Under the pieces are notes generated by a model, which was not told where the DNA came from, did not search any database, and saw only the letters and a list, made by a program, of their open reading frames with translations. The translations under genes were made by a program, and so were the position numbers. This document shows, piece by piece, positions 10,750 to 21,342 of a DNA stretch of 24,578 bases. Positions within the stretch are counted from its first letter, which is position 1, and each line of letters begins with the position of its first letter. This stretch comes from Ichthyophonus hoferi (lineage: Eukaryota; Opisthokonta; Ichthyosporea; Ichthyophonida; Ichthyophonidae). Location: NCBI GenBank assembly GCA_002751075.1, contig NAOQ01000374.1:1-24578 (forward strand), written 5' to 3'.

Positions 10750-11390
10750 GTTCATGTTTTCATTTTATAGGCGATAAGCAGAAATTTTTGAAGAGGTAGA
10801 AAATTCATGAAATGCAATAATAAATAAATTGATAATGGAGCTAGGTAGTTTACATGGGCTGAAAATGAGTTTGTGTGAGAGTGAATGAGAAAAAGATGGA
10901 GATTGAAAACATGGATAGTGTGGTCTGTATGTGTAAAAATGTGTGTGATCATAATTTTTCAAAAAAAAACACGGTAGTCGGGGGACTGACCAATGAAAAA
11001 AGAGAAAGGGTATAGGAGGGAAGGGATAAAACATGTAAACTGAGTCAGCTTAGACCTACCTAGTCTTAAAAATGAGGTCCTCTTCCGGCAATTATTTAAA
11101 TCTTGTATAGCCCACCACTTATATTATCAGAAATTGTCATGTACTTGATTAGCTAACAGTAATAGTAATCTAGGGGATAGAGATGGACACCTTTCCTTCC
11201 GTCCTCCTCTCTCTCTCTCTCCCTCTTCTCTCATTATAGTAAGTATAATAGGCTACCTATATATGGAACAAGATGTTTGTAGATTACTAGGGCTGGATTA
11301 GTAGTGCGTTCATATTTTTATTGAAAGTTGTGAAAGTTATATCATTCTTCACAAATATTTTAGGGAATAAGTGCTATAAAATCCTTCTTG
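10750..11390. other. Intergenic DNA upstream of coilin, nothing coding seen
   Basis: AT-rich sequence with a CT-rich patch near 11200-11235. Overlapping minus-strand frames at 10752-11034 are Phe/His/Pro-rich low complexity with no family match, and they precede the coilin start without a consistent splice path. Confidence 0.6.
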
Positions 11391-11720
11391 TAGCCTTGAT
11401 CTTACTGTAGTAATGTAGCATTATAGCATTACATTGTTACAGTAATCTAGTGATATAGTAATATAGTATTATATTACTAGAGGAGTATAGAAATATAGCA
11501 GTAATAGTTCGGATACAGTATAGTAATTATAGCAATACAGTACGATATTGATATAGTAAGTAATAATATAGTATTATAATAATATAGTGATAAGGTAACA
11601 TAATAATGTAATAATCTAACAATGTAATTAAATGGTAATAAAATAGAAAAATATTTAAGTACTGGTTCAGTAGCATAGTAATATAATAATATTAATATAA
11701 TAATATAATAGTCGATTCAA
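11390..11720. repeat. Degenerate AT array (AGTAATATAG-like units)
   Basis: Imperfect repeats of AGTAATATAG and variants fill about 330 bases of the coilin/SR intergenic region. There is no coding potential. Confidence 0.75.
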
Positions 11721-11994
11721 TTGATAATCTTAATTACAATTATAAAAGTCATTAACATAAATAAATATTAAATCTATCCATATTAATTAGTTCATTACTA
11801 CTAGGCCGCTAATTAGTCAATATATAGTATGCACTCATAAAGGTATCCAATCCGTCTGCAATAGGCTCAACCCACAGATTGCAGAGAAATCAAATATCTT
11901 TTTAATTTAATTATGTATTTTCAATCATAGAAAATCATTCAAAATGAATGAAGTAAAAATTACACATCAACTGAAAATAACGAATACCTCTGGT

Positions 11995-12035
11995 GTCATT
12001 TATAAAGTTCAGGCCCTGAGCTCTGTATAAATGAC
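11995..12035. repeat. Hairpin with 10-base-pair stem
   Basis: GTCATTTATA (11995-12004) pairs exactly with TATAAATGAC (12026-12035). The 21-base loop contains a small palindrome, TCAGGCCCTGA. No RNA polymerase III boxes are seen nearby. Confidence 0.45.
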
Positions 12036-12469
12036 CCTATATTTGTTCATATAAACCTTGGTTAGAAACTGAGTGTGCAACAATCTATATTGTTTGTTCT
12101 GCTTATTTGCGTGATTACAAAATATACTTGCCAGCTATGGCTCTTTGAAGTCATCGGAAGGAGAAAACCCATATATTTGGATTCCTCCGCTAAGTTAATT
12201 TAAGTGCTGCAATAAGCAATCAAACGCACAAATAGTGTTAATTTGTAAGCAAGTCATCGTCACTTAACTATTTTGTTATGGGTCATAAGATTAATAATCA
12301 TCGATACCATATTACCTAGGCAGTGATACTAAATATTTACATTGCAATTCCAATTTGCTTGCTATAATTTGAAGGACAGCTTTTTATTATAATTATTGTA
12401 TATATAACTATTGTCTGTCAGTTAATGAGTAACAGATTAAGTCATTATTTTTATTTTTATTTTTATTAC

Positions 12470-12692
12470 CAGTTTTTCCGGACTAGTATTAGATATAGAC
12501 CTGGCTGAGCAGGTCATATTTATCCCTTTAGGTAATCTACACCAAGCAACCATTTTCAAACACAGTATTGCACTCTCATTGCCAACAACCACTGATAATT
12601 TATTGTTTACGGTATTATAAGTTGGAATAAAATCGTCTTTAACGATTTTAACAATATCAAATTTTATTAATAATGCCACGCAATCATCAGAC
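12470..12692 (-). CDS. Exon-like open segment of unknown product
   Basis: On the minus strand an open segment of 74 codons is bounded by a possible acceptor (TATAGCAG before 12692) and a possible donor (CTG then GTAATA after 12470). It includes the stretches DDCVALLIKFDIVKIVKDD and MVAWCRLPKGINMTCSARS. The family is not recognised. The pyrimidine tract is weak, no partner exon was found on the same strand, and the segment could be chance or a pseudogene relic. Confidence 0.25.
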
Positions 12693-12850
12693 CTGCTATA
12701 AAAGTAATTCTTTCATGTTTGTGATGTAATTATTATGAAAGTGAAAAAAGAAGAGCTATTTCCAAGCCAAAGAAACAGCTTAATGTATTCTATTCAAAGT
12801 TTGGTATTTTGCAATACAAGTTCATGCACTATCTTTCTACCGCTAGGCCA

Positions 12851-12990
12851 TTTAAATTAATATAGTATAATATAATATAATAATGTAATATAATATAATG
12901 TAAAGTAAGATAATATAATATAACAATATAATATATGTAGTATACCGCAATAAAATATAGTACAATATAACATAGTATAATGTATAATGA
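12851..12990. repeat. TAATATAA array
   Basis: Short AT units (TAATATAA and variants) make up an imperfect tandem array. Open frames across it are repeat products. Confidence 0.75.
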
Positions 12991-13347
12991 TTGTGAAGCA
13001 GAATCGACGCTTATCGGTTGATCTTGAGGCTTTGATTTTAGTATTCTATTGTGATTTAGATGAGTCTCGTTATCGCTATTCACAGACCTCCTAACAGTTT
13101 AACCCTGAAAATTATGGGACTGCTATAGTAATAATAGTAATGCCTATAATATCTGATTAGGCTTATGCCTAGATGTTAGTTTACACTCACAATTATAATC
13201 TTCAACTGGATAAATAAACTTATGCTTTGTAAAACCGGCCCTTTCTACATCTAAAGACACCGTGCCAAGAAACTGAACTCATGCAAATAGTCATAAAAAC
13301 TTTAAGTTAACCTACAAGAAAAATGGCTAAATTTGGTGCTATTTAAA

Positions 13348-13401
13348 GTAAGGTTCGTCTTACCAGCCAAATTCAATACCTACAGTAAGGTTCGACTTAC
13401 C
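13348..13401. repeat. Two copies of the symmetric 17-mer GTAAGGTTCGWCTTACC
   Basis: The copies lie at 13348-13364 and 13385-13401, 37 bases apart start to start. They differ at a single base (T or A). Each has complementary ends (GTAAG / CTTAC) around GTTCGW. They resemble a protein operator or the T-arm/B-box of a tRNA, but the surrounding sequence does not fold as a tRNA. Confidence 0.6.
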
Positions 13402-13440
13402 CCTTTTCCAGGATTAGAGGATGGAATATCTTAACTGCTA

Positions 13441-13460
13441 TATTGCTTATATAAGCAATA
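13441..13460. repeat. Perfect 20-base palindrome
   Basis: TATTGCTTATATAAGCAATA is identical to its own reverse complement. It lies 40 bases past the second symmetric 17-mer. It may be a dimeric protein-binding site or a cruciform-prone sequence. Confidence 0.7.
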
Positions 13461-14190
13461 GGTATTAACGTAGCAATATTTTTCCAAATCATCAAATATT
13501 AAGATTTATCGCAATTCTACACGTGATGTTTAATGAGATAGGGTTGAAGCTAATATGGTGCATTCCCCCCAAGACCTGTGGTTGGTGGGAAATCATATGA
13601 TGTTGGACTACCTTAGACAAGCCAAGCGTTAAAAAAATTTATTCACATTTTTTTTTTCGGCAGTGAGTTTCGATTATTATATAAATGATGACACAAGCAA
13701 TCAAAATAAATTTATGTAAACTGCTTAGCAGGAATTGGAGTTCTTATTGATAAGCGCCTATGATACCTGATAACAAATCATAAAGTATATGTATTATTTA
13801 TTGGTTAGACTAATTAAAGCTCACTTACTTGTTGTGACCACGCCAATTAAACTTGCAATAAATATACGGTTATTAAATAAACATAAACAGATTAAATACA
13901 AGTTTAAACAGGAATATTTAATTAATTTGAATCTTCTTTATATGGCTAAAGTCATTTAATATTATTAGCAATTATTACATATGCATTCTGAAAAAATAGT
14001 TAGTACTATCTATTGGTGATAAATGGCAAACCAATACAATTCGTTTTTCATATTTTTTACAGCTCTAGATGAGTTAATTACGACTTATTCATCCCAGTAT
14101 AGTTTAGACTAATTATACTAATCTATAATTCTAATATTTCATTGGATCGCATAAATGATATATAGTGATAAACGCCATATACGGTGACCA
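13461..14190. other. Intergenic DNA, no recognised feature
   Basis: AT-rich sequence with short homopolymer runs near 13630-13660. No splice-bounded open frame, RNA gene or long repeat was seen. Confidence 0.55.
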
Positions 14191-14196
14191 AATCAG

Positions 14197-14262
14197 GATC
14201 GGGTCATGGCCCGATCTGGACCGTTTAATCTTTGCGCAGGCATGTGCGTTGGGGCCGCGCCA
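14197..14262 (+). promoter_or_regulatory. CpG-rich proximal promoter patch of the SR-like gene
   Basis: A G+C- and CpG-rich patch sits 96-161 bases before the SR-like start codon. It holds the palindrome GATCGGG-TCATGG-CCCGATC (14197-14216), an NRF1-like element TGCGCAGGCATGTGCG (14233-14248) and GGGGCCGCGCC. TATA-like AT sequence follows near 14285. Contrast with the flanks and position suggest the core promoter; this is inferred from sequence only. Confidence 0.45.
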
Positions 14263-14357
14263 ACCCGTTGATAGGTAATACAAATATATAATATATTAAT
14301 ATATACTAGCATTGGGTCAGTTAGTATAGTAATATAACATATAACAACTATAAGAAA

Positions 14358-17300
14358 ATGTCTGGTATGTATTGTTAGTATGCTTCAGCCAAGTAAGGTT
14401 GTTGTTAAGGGAAAGAGGTTTAAATTATAGAAAAGAAAGCCACATGTGCTTTGTAAACTTACATTTATGTAGTATGTATAGAAGAGAATTATGCGCTTTT
14501 TTGTTTTTCTGGCATGCTTCTTATTGTTTGTGTGATTACGGGAAGGAATAATACACGTCTGATATTTACTGTTATTGTAGAAGCAACCAGGGAAAGTTAG
14601 TGGAAAGGAGATTTGGCCTCTAGAAATTGGAAGAATAAAAAAGCATTGAGGAACAACAAGGTGTATTGCGTACTAGTATTCTTATATTATTGAAAAACAC
14701 ACTCTGTGGTGTCTTCTATACATGACTTTTTGTTTTTTAACTCTACTCATTTTTATTAACTATAATCACAACACAGACGACGACAGAACCATCTCCAGGC
14801 GTTCCTACGAGGAGGACCGTGGCACCTCTCGCCGATCATATGATGAGGACAGGGCCTCATCCAGACGTTCCTATGATGAGGACAGAGGCAGAGGAGGTTA
14901 CTATGAGGACAAGGGCAGACGTTCATACGGCGGGTTAGTTGGTTTACTAGCTACTATGGCAATTTATTATTATATAATGTGTTGTTTTTTTGTTTTGAAA
15001 AATTACTTTGAGCGTCCTGAGCTTTATAATCAACATCAGGGACTGTAATTTCATTTTTTTTTCTTATTTTTATAAATAATTACGTTTGAGAGAGAAAGGG
15101 TCTAACATTAGGCAAACAGTATATGAATATTCATAAGTTTCAAGCGAGATGGATGAAACTATTTGTGTAATTAAAATAGAGAAAATAAATAAAACGCTAT
15201 GGTATATACAATGGGTGGGAAAGGAAAGGATATTAATAAAAAAATATAATATAAGCATAATATCATATATAGGCTTCTCAGTTACTGATTTAGTCTAAGT
15301 ATGGCTTACTGCCACCCATAGTTAGTGGAATCGGTTGAGAGGATTGCATTGGGAGTGGAAAGTGGAGTCTTGTGGCATGATATACAGTCAGTCAGGACGT
15401 GAACACGATATACCATGCTATAACATGTTATCTCGTGTTAGACACGTACGGACAATATGATTAAGATGGGAGAATGATATGGAGTTGATGTTGATGTTGA
15501 TGTTGATGAGGGTGGATGTAAATGATGATTGAGATTGATCTGCAAGCGATAATGGGTGCGCACCATTAAAAATATAGGTTATTAGAATTCATTCATATAT
15601 TATTTATTTATATGTACAATGGTACTATAGTAACTTATTTGGAATGGTATGCATTGGTTTAGCGTTCAATGTTCACTGGTGACTTATAAATTCATCCCTA
15701 TAACAATACCTCTCCCCTATGTCATCTCATCATATTATTTTTTTAATTCTCTTCACCCATGCCATTTCTTCTTGCTTTTGGCAAAACTGCTATAGTTCTT
15801 TTTTTCTCTTGCTTTTTACCCTGTCTCCCCTTCCTACTTAAAACTCACCATTATCTTTACGTAACGTTATTGTTGTTATAGGTAGGTAAGTAGCCCTTTT
15901 ATCTATTCTATTATATGTTTTCTATATAATAATCTCTACATATTACATCTTCTCTAACCCCAACCTAACACAGAACAGCCTGACTACAGCAAGTAACCCA
16001 TTACTAATCATTACCCTATGTTTACCCACAGTGGCCGTAATAATAGATACGGAGATGAGGAAGCTAAGCGTTATTCCCGCGCCATTTTTATCGGTGGAAT
16101 CCCTTATGACTGGGACGAGAAGGATCTTGAGGGTGTGTAGTGTGGCATTCCTTTCCTAATTGTGGATTTAATCTTGTATCCTATTAGGCCATTCTACCAA
16201 CTGCTTACATCCAGTCACATAATTAACATATATTTATATGCAAATGCCCTTTTTTCCATATATAGTTTTATTCACTTGTAAACATGTATAAATTTATATA
16301 TGATGCATGGCTCACCCTCTCTCTTTCCCTTTTCCTCATAGACACCTTTGGTCGCTATGGTCGTCTAGACCGTGTTACTGTTACATTCGATAGGGCCACT
16401 GGAAAGAACAGAGGGTACGTATATACGCACAGGCATACATACGCCCATCTCTATATCCTGTTATAGATATACGTTTATCTCGAGTATTCATCCTATACTA
16501 TTAAATTATCAACTTACCTAGACATTGATACGAGAATACGTTATTGTGTTGTATTTTATTGGCGTATGTTTAAAAAGAATTTTAATAAATTATATATATA
16601 CACATTAAACCTTAAACATCAAACCATCTGTTGTCACCAACAGAAACTTCTTGAACGTCCCCCTGCCATATATATATATATATACTTTTATAAATTTGCA
16701 AGCTTATATTTCCATTAAGCATATAACATCACCATCTCTATCTGGTCCCTTACTCATTCTATCTATTCATCCTTCATACAGATTTGCCTTTGTCACCTTC
16801 GCAAATAGGAGGGATGCTGAGGATGCCTATGACAAGTACAATGGACATGTTGTGGATGGACGTAGGCTTAGGCTAGACTGGGATGCTGGTCTTGAGAACA
16901 AGAGAGGCAGCAACTATGGGTATGTTATGTTAGTGTGAGCCAGGCTGTGTTATGTTTTGTAGATAACAGTGAGTTGAATTACTTCAACTATGGGGATGCT
17001 ATGTTATATTTGGGTAGGGGTAGTGTAAGGGAGGATATAAGCTTGGCTTTGTAACTGGGTCGAGTTGGTATGATGTGTTATTGCTTATAGTAGCAGAAAG
17101 CCGTTAATTACCTTAAGTACATGTATGTATTGCTTATATGCTAGCCTAACGCATTGTTGACAAATTGGTATGTATTTGTTTTCTGAAACATAAATCGTTA
17201 ATAGTGATTGCTTATTGGCTTGAAAGCATTAAAATGATGTTTAATTTAATTTTAGTATTTTTAATGTATTTTATATTTGCAGATGTGATATTGTAATATA

Positions 17301-17857
17301 AATAATAGTATGCATTTCCATTGCATCAGCATCATTCATCTAACCAATTATCATCTACCTACCTAGCCGTCAGAGGTCTCCTTCCCCTCGTCCGGCCCGC
17401 CGCCGTTACTCCAGATCTCGCTCTCGCTCTCACAGCAGGTGTGCATATATGACTATAATATCAGTCGTATAACTCTGGCTTTATCTTATCTTATCCGAGT
17501 TAGTGCTTGCCTTTATTTAGCTCTTACCGTTCCTGTTGAGCGGCCACTAAAGTAGTATTATTTTGAACTGCAATGAGTCTAAAACGAATAGCCTTGTAAC
17601 AGTGTCTATTACAGCAAATACATGGCTAGACAAATTATATTTATTTTAAATTTTTCAATCACAGATCTCCCCGTCGTTCTCGCTCTCGTGAGCGCAGAGA
17701 GCGTTCTCGCTCACGTGAGGCCAGCCCCCGCCGCTCTCACACCCGTAGCCCTACCCCTCCCAAGGACGTTGCCAAGGAAACCAGCGAGACCGCCCCTAAA
17801 GACCGCTCTCCCTCTCGTTCTCCAGCTCCCATGGAGACTAAGAATGAGTCGGAATAA
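14358..17857 (+). CDS. SR-like RNA-binding protein: RRM with a CBP20-like end plus an RS domain
   Basis: Probably a nuclear splicing or mRNP factor. Seven exons join in phase: 14358-14364, 14777-14933, 16032-16132, 16342-16414, 16782-16919, 17367-17438, 17665-17857 (TAA), giving 246 residues. The first coding exon is only seven bases (ATG TCT G). Residues 6-50 hold about three repeats like DRGTSRRSYDE. The RRM spans about 71-146, with RNP2 IFIGGI at 73-78 and RNP1 RGFAFVTF at 112-119. Residues 144-163 (LDWDAG...YGRQRS) resemble the end of the CBP20 RRM (TDWDAG...YGRGRS), where the D-W-D residues contact the cap. From 160 on there is an RS/SP domain (RSRSRSHSR, RSPRRSRSRERRERSRSRE) with Pro- and Glu-containing tail. 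Human SR proteins and Tra2 share the RRM-RS plan, but the DWDAG end is not typical of them. Exons 6 and 7 are G+C-rich at third positions compared with the introns. Confidence 0.93.
14934..16031 (+). other. Long second intron of the SR-like gene
   Basis: About 1.1 kb between exons 2 and 3, with a GATGTT microsatellite near 15485-15512 and a T/C-rich stretch from about 15700. If translated past the donor at 14934, the frame continues about 38 codons to a stop, so retention would give a truncated N-terminal protein. No extra exon was recognised. Confidence 0.7.
16920..17366 (+). other. SR-like gene intron 5, no feature
   Basis: The intron between exons 16782-16919 and 17367-17438 contains a near-repeat of the exon 5 end (AACTATGGGGATGCTATGTTAT near 16986 versus the donor region) but no open exon. 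The near-repeat could compete as a weak donor. Confidence 0.5.
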
Positions 17858-17930
17858 ATGACTGTGTTGTGATGATGTGAAGAAGTCAGAGGGTTGTGTG
17901 TGTGTGTCAATACACTGATGTTCTTCTTTG

Positions 17931-17936
17931 AATAAA
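17931..17936 (+). terminator. Polyadenylation signal of the SR-like gene
   Basis: AATAAA lies 74 bases past the TAA stop, after a short TG repeat. Distance and strand fit the SR-like gene. Confidence 0.75.
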
Positions 17937-20040
17937 GGGCTAGATATGGTGTTATGTCTTTTGTTTTTAAGCCTTATTGTGTATGGTGTCCGACGAACTG
18001 GCTTTTCGGTATTCTGGTGACCAATCTTCAATCCCTTTAAAAAATAAAGAATACAAATATATTGGACTTATAAAAAGAAAAAATCGGTCACCAAGCTGGT
18101 GTATGGGAATCGAAATAAATTATTGGCATAGATAGCAGCACTATTATATTGATATAAACGTGAAGTTATTTTTTTTTGCAATGCTGAAGGGGATGACAGT
18201 TTCAATTTCTATTAAGATATAGATTGTTAAAAATGTATCTAGATAACACGTCAACGTAGTACAACTAGCCTGTTCACTGGTTTCGACATTATATTGCCAA
18301 AGCAAGAGCTGGCAATACAAGTTTTATTTGCTCTGCCTTCCTGCTGATAGGTTTGCCAATCAAACAAGGATTACCCAGGTCTTTAAAATAATCTGTATGC
18401 CCTTTGGTTATAGACTTAGCATAGGCCACTTTAAATTATGTATAACATAATCGTTTTATTTACAATAAAACCGCATAGTATGTGATACGATACAATAATA
18501 TAATATAATACAACATAATATACTATTGTTTTATATTGCATTTTATGCACATAACAAGTTAAAAAATATATATTCACTTTCACTAGAGTGAGGTATCAAC
18601 CTTACGATGATACTAAACCAACCATATAAGTTGGTCTCATTCGGTTCTTTCGCACCATGATAAAATATATGATGCCCTAAGATCTAATGAAAACGTTACT
18701 TCGATCACTTTTGCAGACTACTGGGTTAGTTAATTTATAAGCCCCTATTTGGATATTAGAAGAGTTATGAGGGCCGGTATATGCTTTGAACTTTATTTGG
18801 TAAACTCAAAGGTTTACCTAAGGGAGGAAGAAAGTAAGTTGAATGCTAGAATTTCTTAAGATATCCATACTAATCATAACTAAAATGTTTAGTAAAAGAA
18901 CTCTAGAAAAAGTCACGTTGTTTTAAGGTTTTCCTTTCCTTTATACACGTGCATAGTGTTGGTGGTTCATTATATCTTTTCAAAAATAGCATATGTTCCC
19001 AAATGCTGATGCCCATAAATTAATCCACTTGCTCTTTGCAGTCTCTAGACACATTGGAAAAGTGCTTTAAACTTTTAGTGGGTCTAAGTATTAAGACAAT
19101 AATGAATGATTAGAAATTATTATTATTCCAAAAACGCACTAGAATGTAGTAGTATTCAAACACCAAGTTACAACTGTGTCTCAGATTTCATCACATTCCA
19201 ATCGGTAATTGCGATCATGGGAAAAGTTGATCTGCTTAATTTGATTAATGATTTTTCCAAAAAAAAAATTTATAGATCCTGGCAGATCTAAACCCCCAAA
19301 TGTAAACCAATGATATTATTTGAAATCTTGCATAAATCGAGTCTATGGAATTAAATTATACTAAATTCATGCCGATATACTTACTGGATTTTGAGAAAAA
19401 GAATTAAGTGGCGCCTATTTTTAAGCTTATAATTTATTCATTTTCGGACTTTGGTTGGTTAATTCTACAAAGAAAGCAGCCAATTAATTAGTTAAATTAT
19501 TAAGGGAAAGGACGGTAATGTCATTTTATCCAATCAATAAGTCTGGAGGAGAGCAAGTACACTCAGGTTGTGTAATAACCAATAACTAATAAGAAATAAA
19601 TTTTAATGCTAACGTTGTTATTGCCCAGGTATCCGGACTGGGTTACGCATGAGCCTGAAGTAAATGTTATTGGCTGGCTGGTTGTTGTAAATGACAAAAA
19701 ATAGCTGTGTATGGGTTAAACAATAACTTGCATATATCTAAAGATGAAAACTCGTTGTAAAAAATAAAACGCAATGGTAAATTATATTTATCCAATCTAA
19801 AAATTAAATCTGCAACTTATAAAATATCAGCGATATATTTACAATTACTGGATTTTATGTCCTATTGAAATTAATAATCAACAATTATTTTATTATTATT
19901 ATTATTATTGTTATTATTATTGTTATTATTATTATATCGTATTATAGTATTATATTATATTAGCTTATAGTATCATTATCATTATTATTTATTGTTTGCT
20001 GGTCTGTATTTGGGTTTTCTTTCTTTATCGTATTATTTTT
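17937..20040. other. Intergenic DNA with hairpins and an ATT tract
   Basis: About 2.1 kb without a supportable gene. It holds small perfect hairpins at 18292-18317 (TATTGCCA / TGGCAATA) and 18799-18818 (GGTAAAC / GTTTACC), an AT array near 18495-18530 and an ATT/GTT microsatellite near 19888-19935. A short open frame at 19106-19291 shows no family signature. Confidence 0.6.
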
Positions 20041-20044
20041 ATTT

Positions 20045-20069
20045 AGTCTTTATATATAATATAAAGACT
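20045..20069. repeat. Inverted repeat, 11-base arms with a 3-base centre, TATA-like on both strands
   Basis: AGTCTTTATAT, then ATA, then ATATAAAGACT: the arms are exact complements. Each strand carries ATATAAAG, so it could act as a symmetric TATA element. A small G+C-richer patch follows (20070-20160), which may be upstream sequence of the RhoGAP gene; no first exon could be proved. Confidence 0.5.
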
Positions 20070-20169
20070 GCAACTTAACACACGCTCAACGTTTTCCTGT
20101 TCACGCTATCCAACTGTTTTCAGTCTGTAGAGGCTCGACCAAAACCCCAAACCAGGAACATGAATAGAC

Positions 20170-21335
20170 GTAATGAAACGATCTTATATCTTCTTGCTGT
20201 ACAAGTATTGTTTTGAGATTGTGTTGATTGTGTAAGGGCACATTTTGTGAATGTTCAATTTTTTACTGGCAAAACAGTTATGGCACTATCATTGCAAACC
20301 TTTATGGGTAGGTGTGTTAAGCCAATATTTGTGTTTGTAGGTGGAAGCAATAAATATTTTCATGTAGGCAAAAATGTCATTGCCATAGACTGATTTTCCT
20401 TTTTCAGTTTTTCATTATATACCAACTATAACTCTCACTTGCACACCACAAGCATGGTTTATGTAGATAAAGATATATTTTTAAAGTGTATATTTGCGCA
20501 CCTATTTGCAGTGTCATTGTTAGCTAACCTCAGTAATAACATAGACAATATAGTAGTTGATTACTATAGGTTCTTGTCACTAATTGGCACTACAGCCATA
20601 GTTAATAACTAGTATTATCTTAACATGAAATATTTAAGCAAAGACCAGTTTGTGCGATGTGCTAATTGTGGCTTGTTTTGAAAAAATGATAATAAAAAGT
20701 ATGTATAGAATTCTATATATAAATACCTGTTTTTATTTGCTATCTTTCTATTCATTCTTTCATTCAATAATGCCTTCTTTCTGCCTTAAGAATATATATC
20801 CGCCCAATCGATTACGTGATAAGCCACCAATTCATTGACACGTATATTTACCCACACATATATATATACCATTTTAACCCATTAAGCAATCACACCCACC
20901 TTAAATATTTATGTTCACTAATTAACCAATAATGCGCACTTTTAGTATTTATATTCACCCGGTACATATATCACCCCACGTATAGACATACAACCATACC
21001 ACAACCATTCTACATTCATCTTTATATTTTTATTTGTGATTATACATAAACTGAGTTGTTCTCTCCCTCATGGTATATCATCTAGATAATAATTGGTAAC
21101 TAGGGGCTGGGTGGACCCTGATGGTATTGGTGCAATAGCTTACCCTTATGGCTAATAGAAAGTGGGCATTGATGGTAGACAGGATAAAATAGTAATAATT
21201 TCAATAATAGTCATCGTAATAATAGTAATAATAACGGCCCTTATATATGATATGGTAATGTCTTACCTATAAACCAATAGCTATTCATTTAGATCACTTT
21301 AATGAACTAGTCTCATTGAACAAATATAAAGCAGG
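20170..21335. other. Upstream region of the RhoGAP gene; first exon not found
   Basis: The first recognised exon of the RhoGAP gene (21883) begins in the middle of a codon, so at least one exon lies upstream, here or before the minisatellite. Short ATG frames (for example from 20455 and 20650) are AT-rich and have no donor of the needed phase that I could defend. Confidence 0.5.
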
Positions 21336-21342
21336 ATGAAAA

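Noticed and set aside
13324-13401. tRNA gene or tRNA-derived SINE (TGGCTAAATTTGG and GGTTCGAC resemble A and B boxes)
   Set aside because: Spacing is wrong for either B-box, no acceptor stem or anticodon arm can be formed, and no T-run terminator is placed correctly.
17711-18031. Minus-strand 106-codon frame over the SR-like last exon
   Set aside because: It is the shadow of G+C-rich RS codons; the plus strand gives the RS domain in phase with the RRM.
18292-18818. Small hairpins at 18292-18317 and 18799-18818 as RNA genes or terminators
   Set aside because: Stems of 7-8 base pairs are expected by chance in 24 kb of AT-rich DNA, and no associated promoter or gene end is present.
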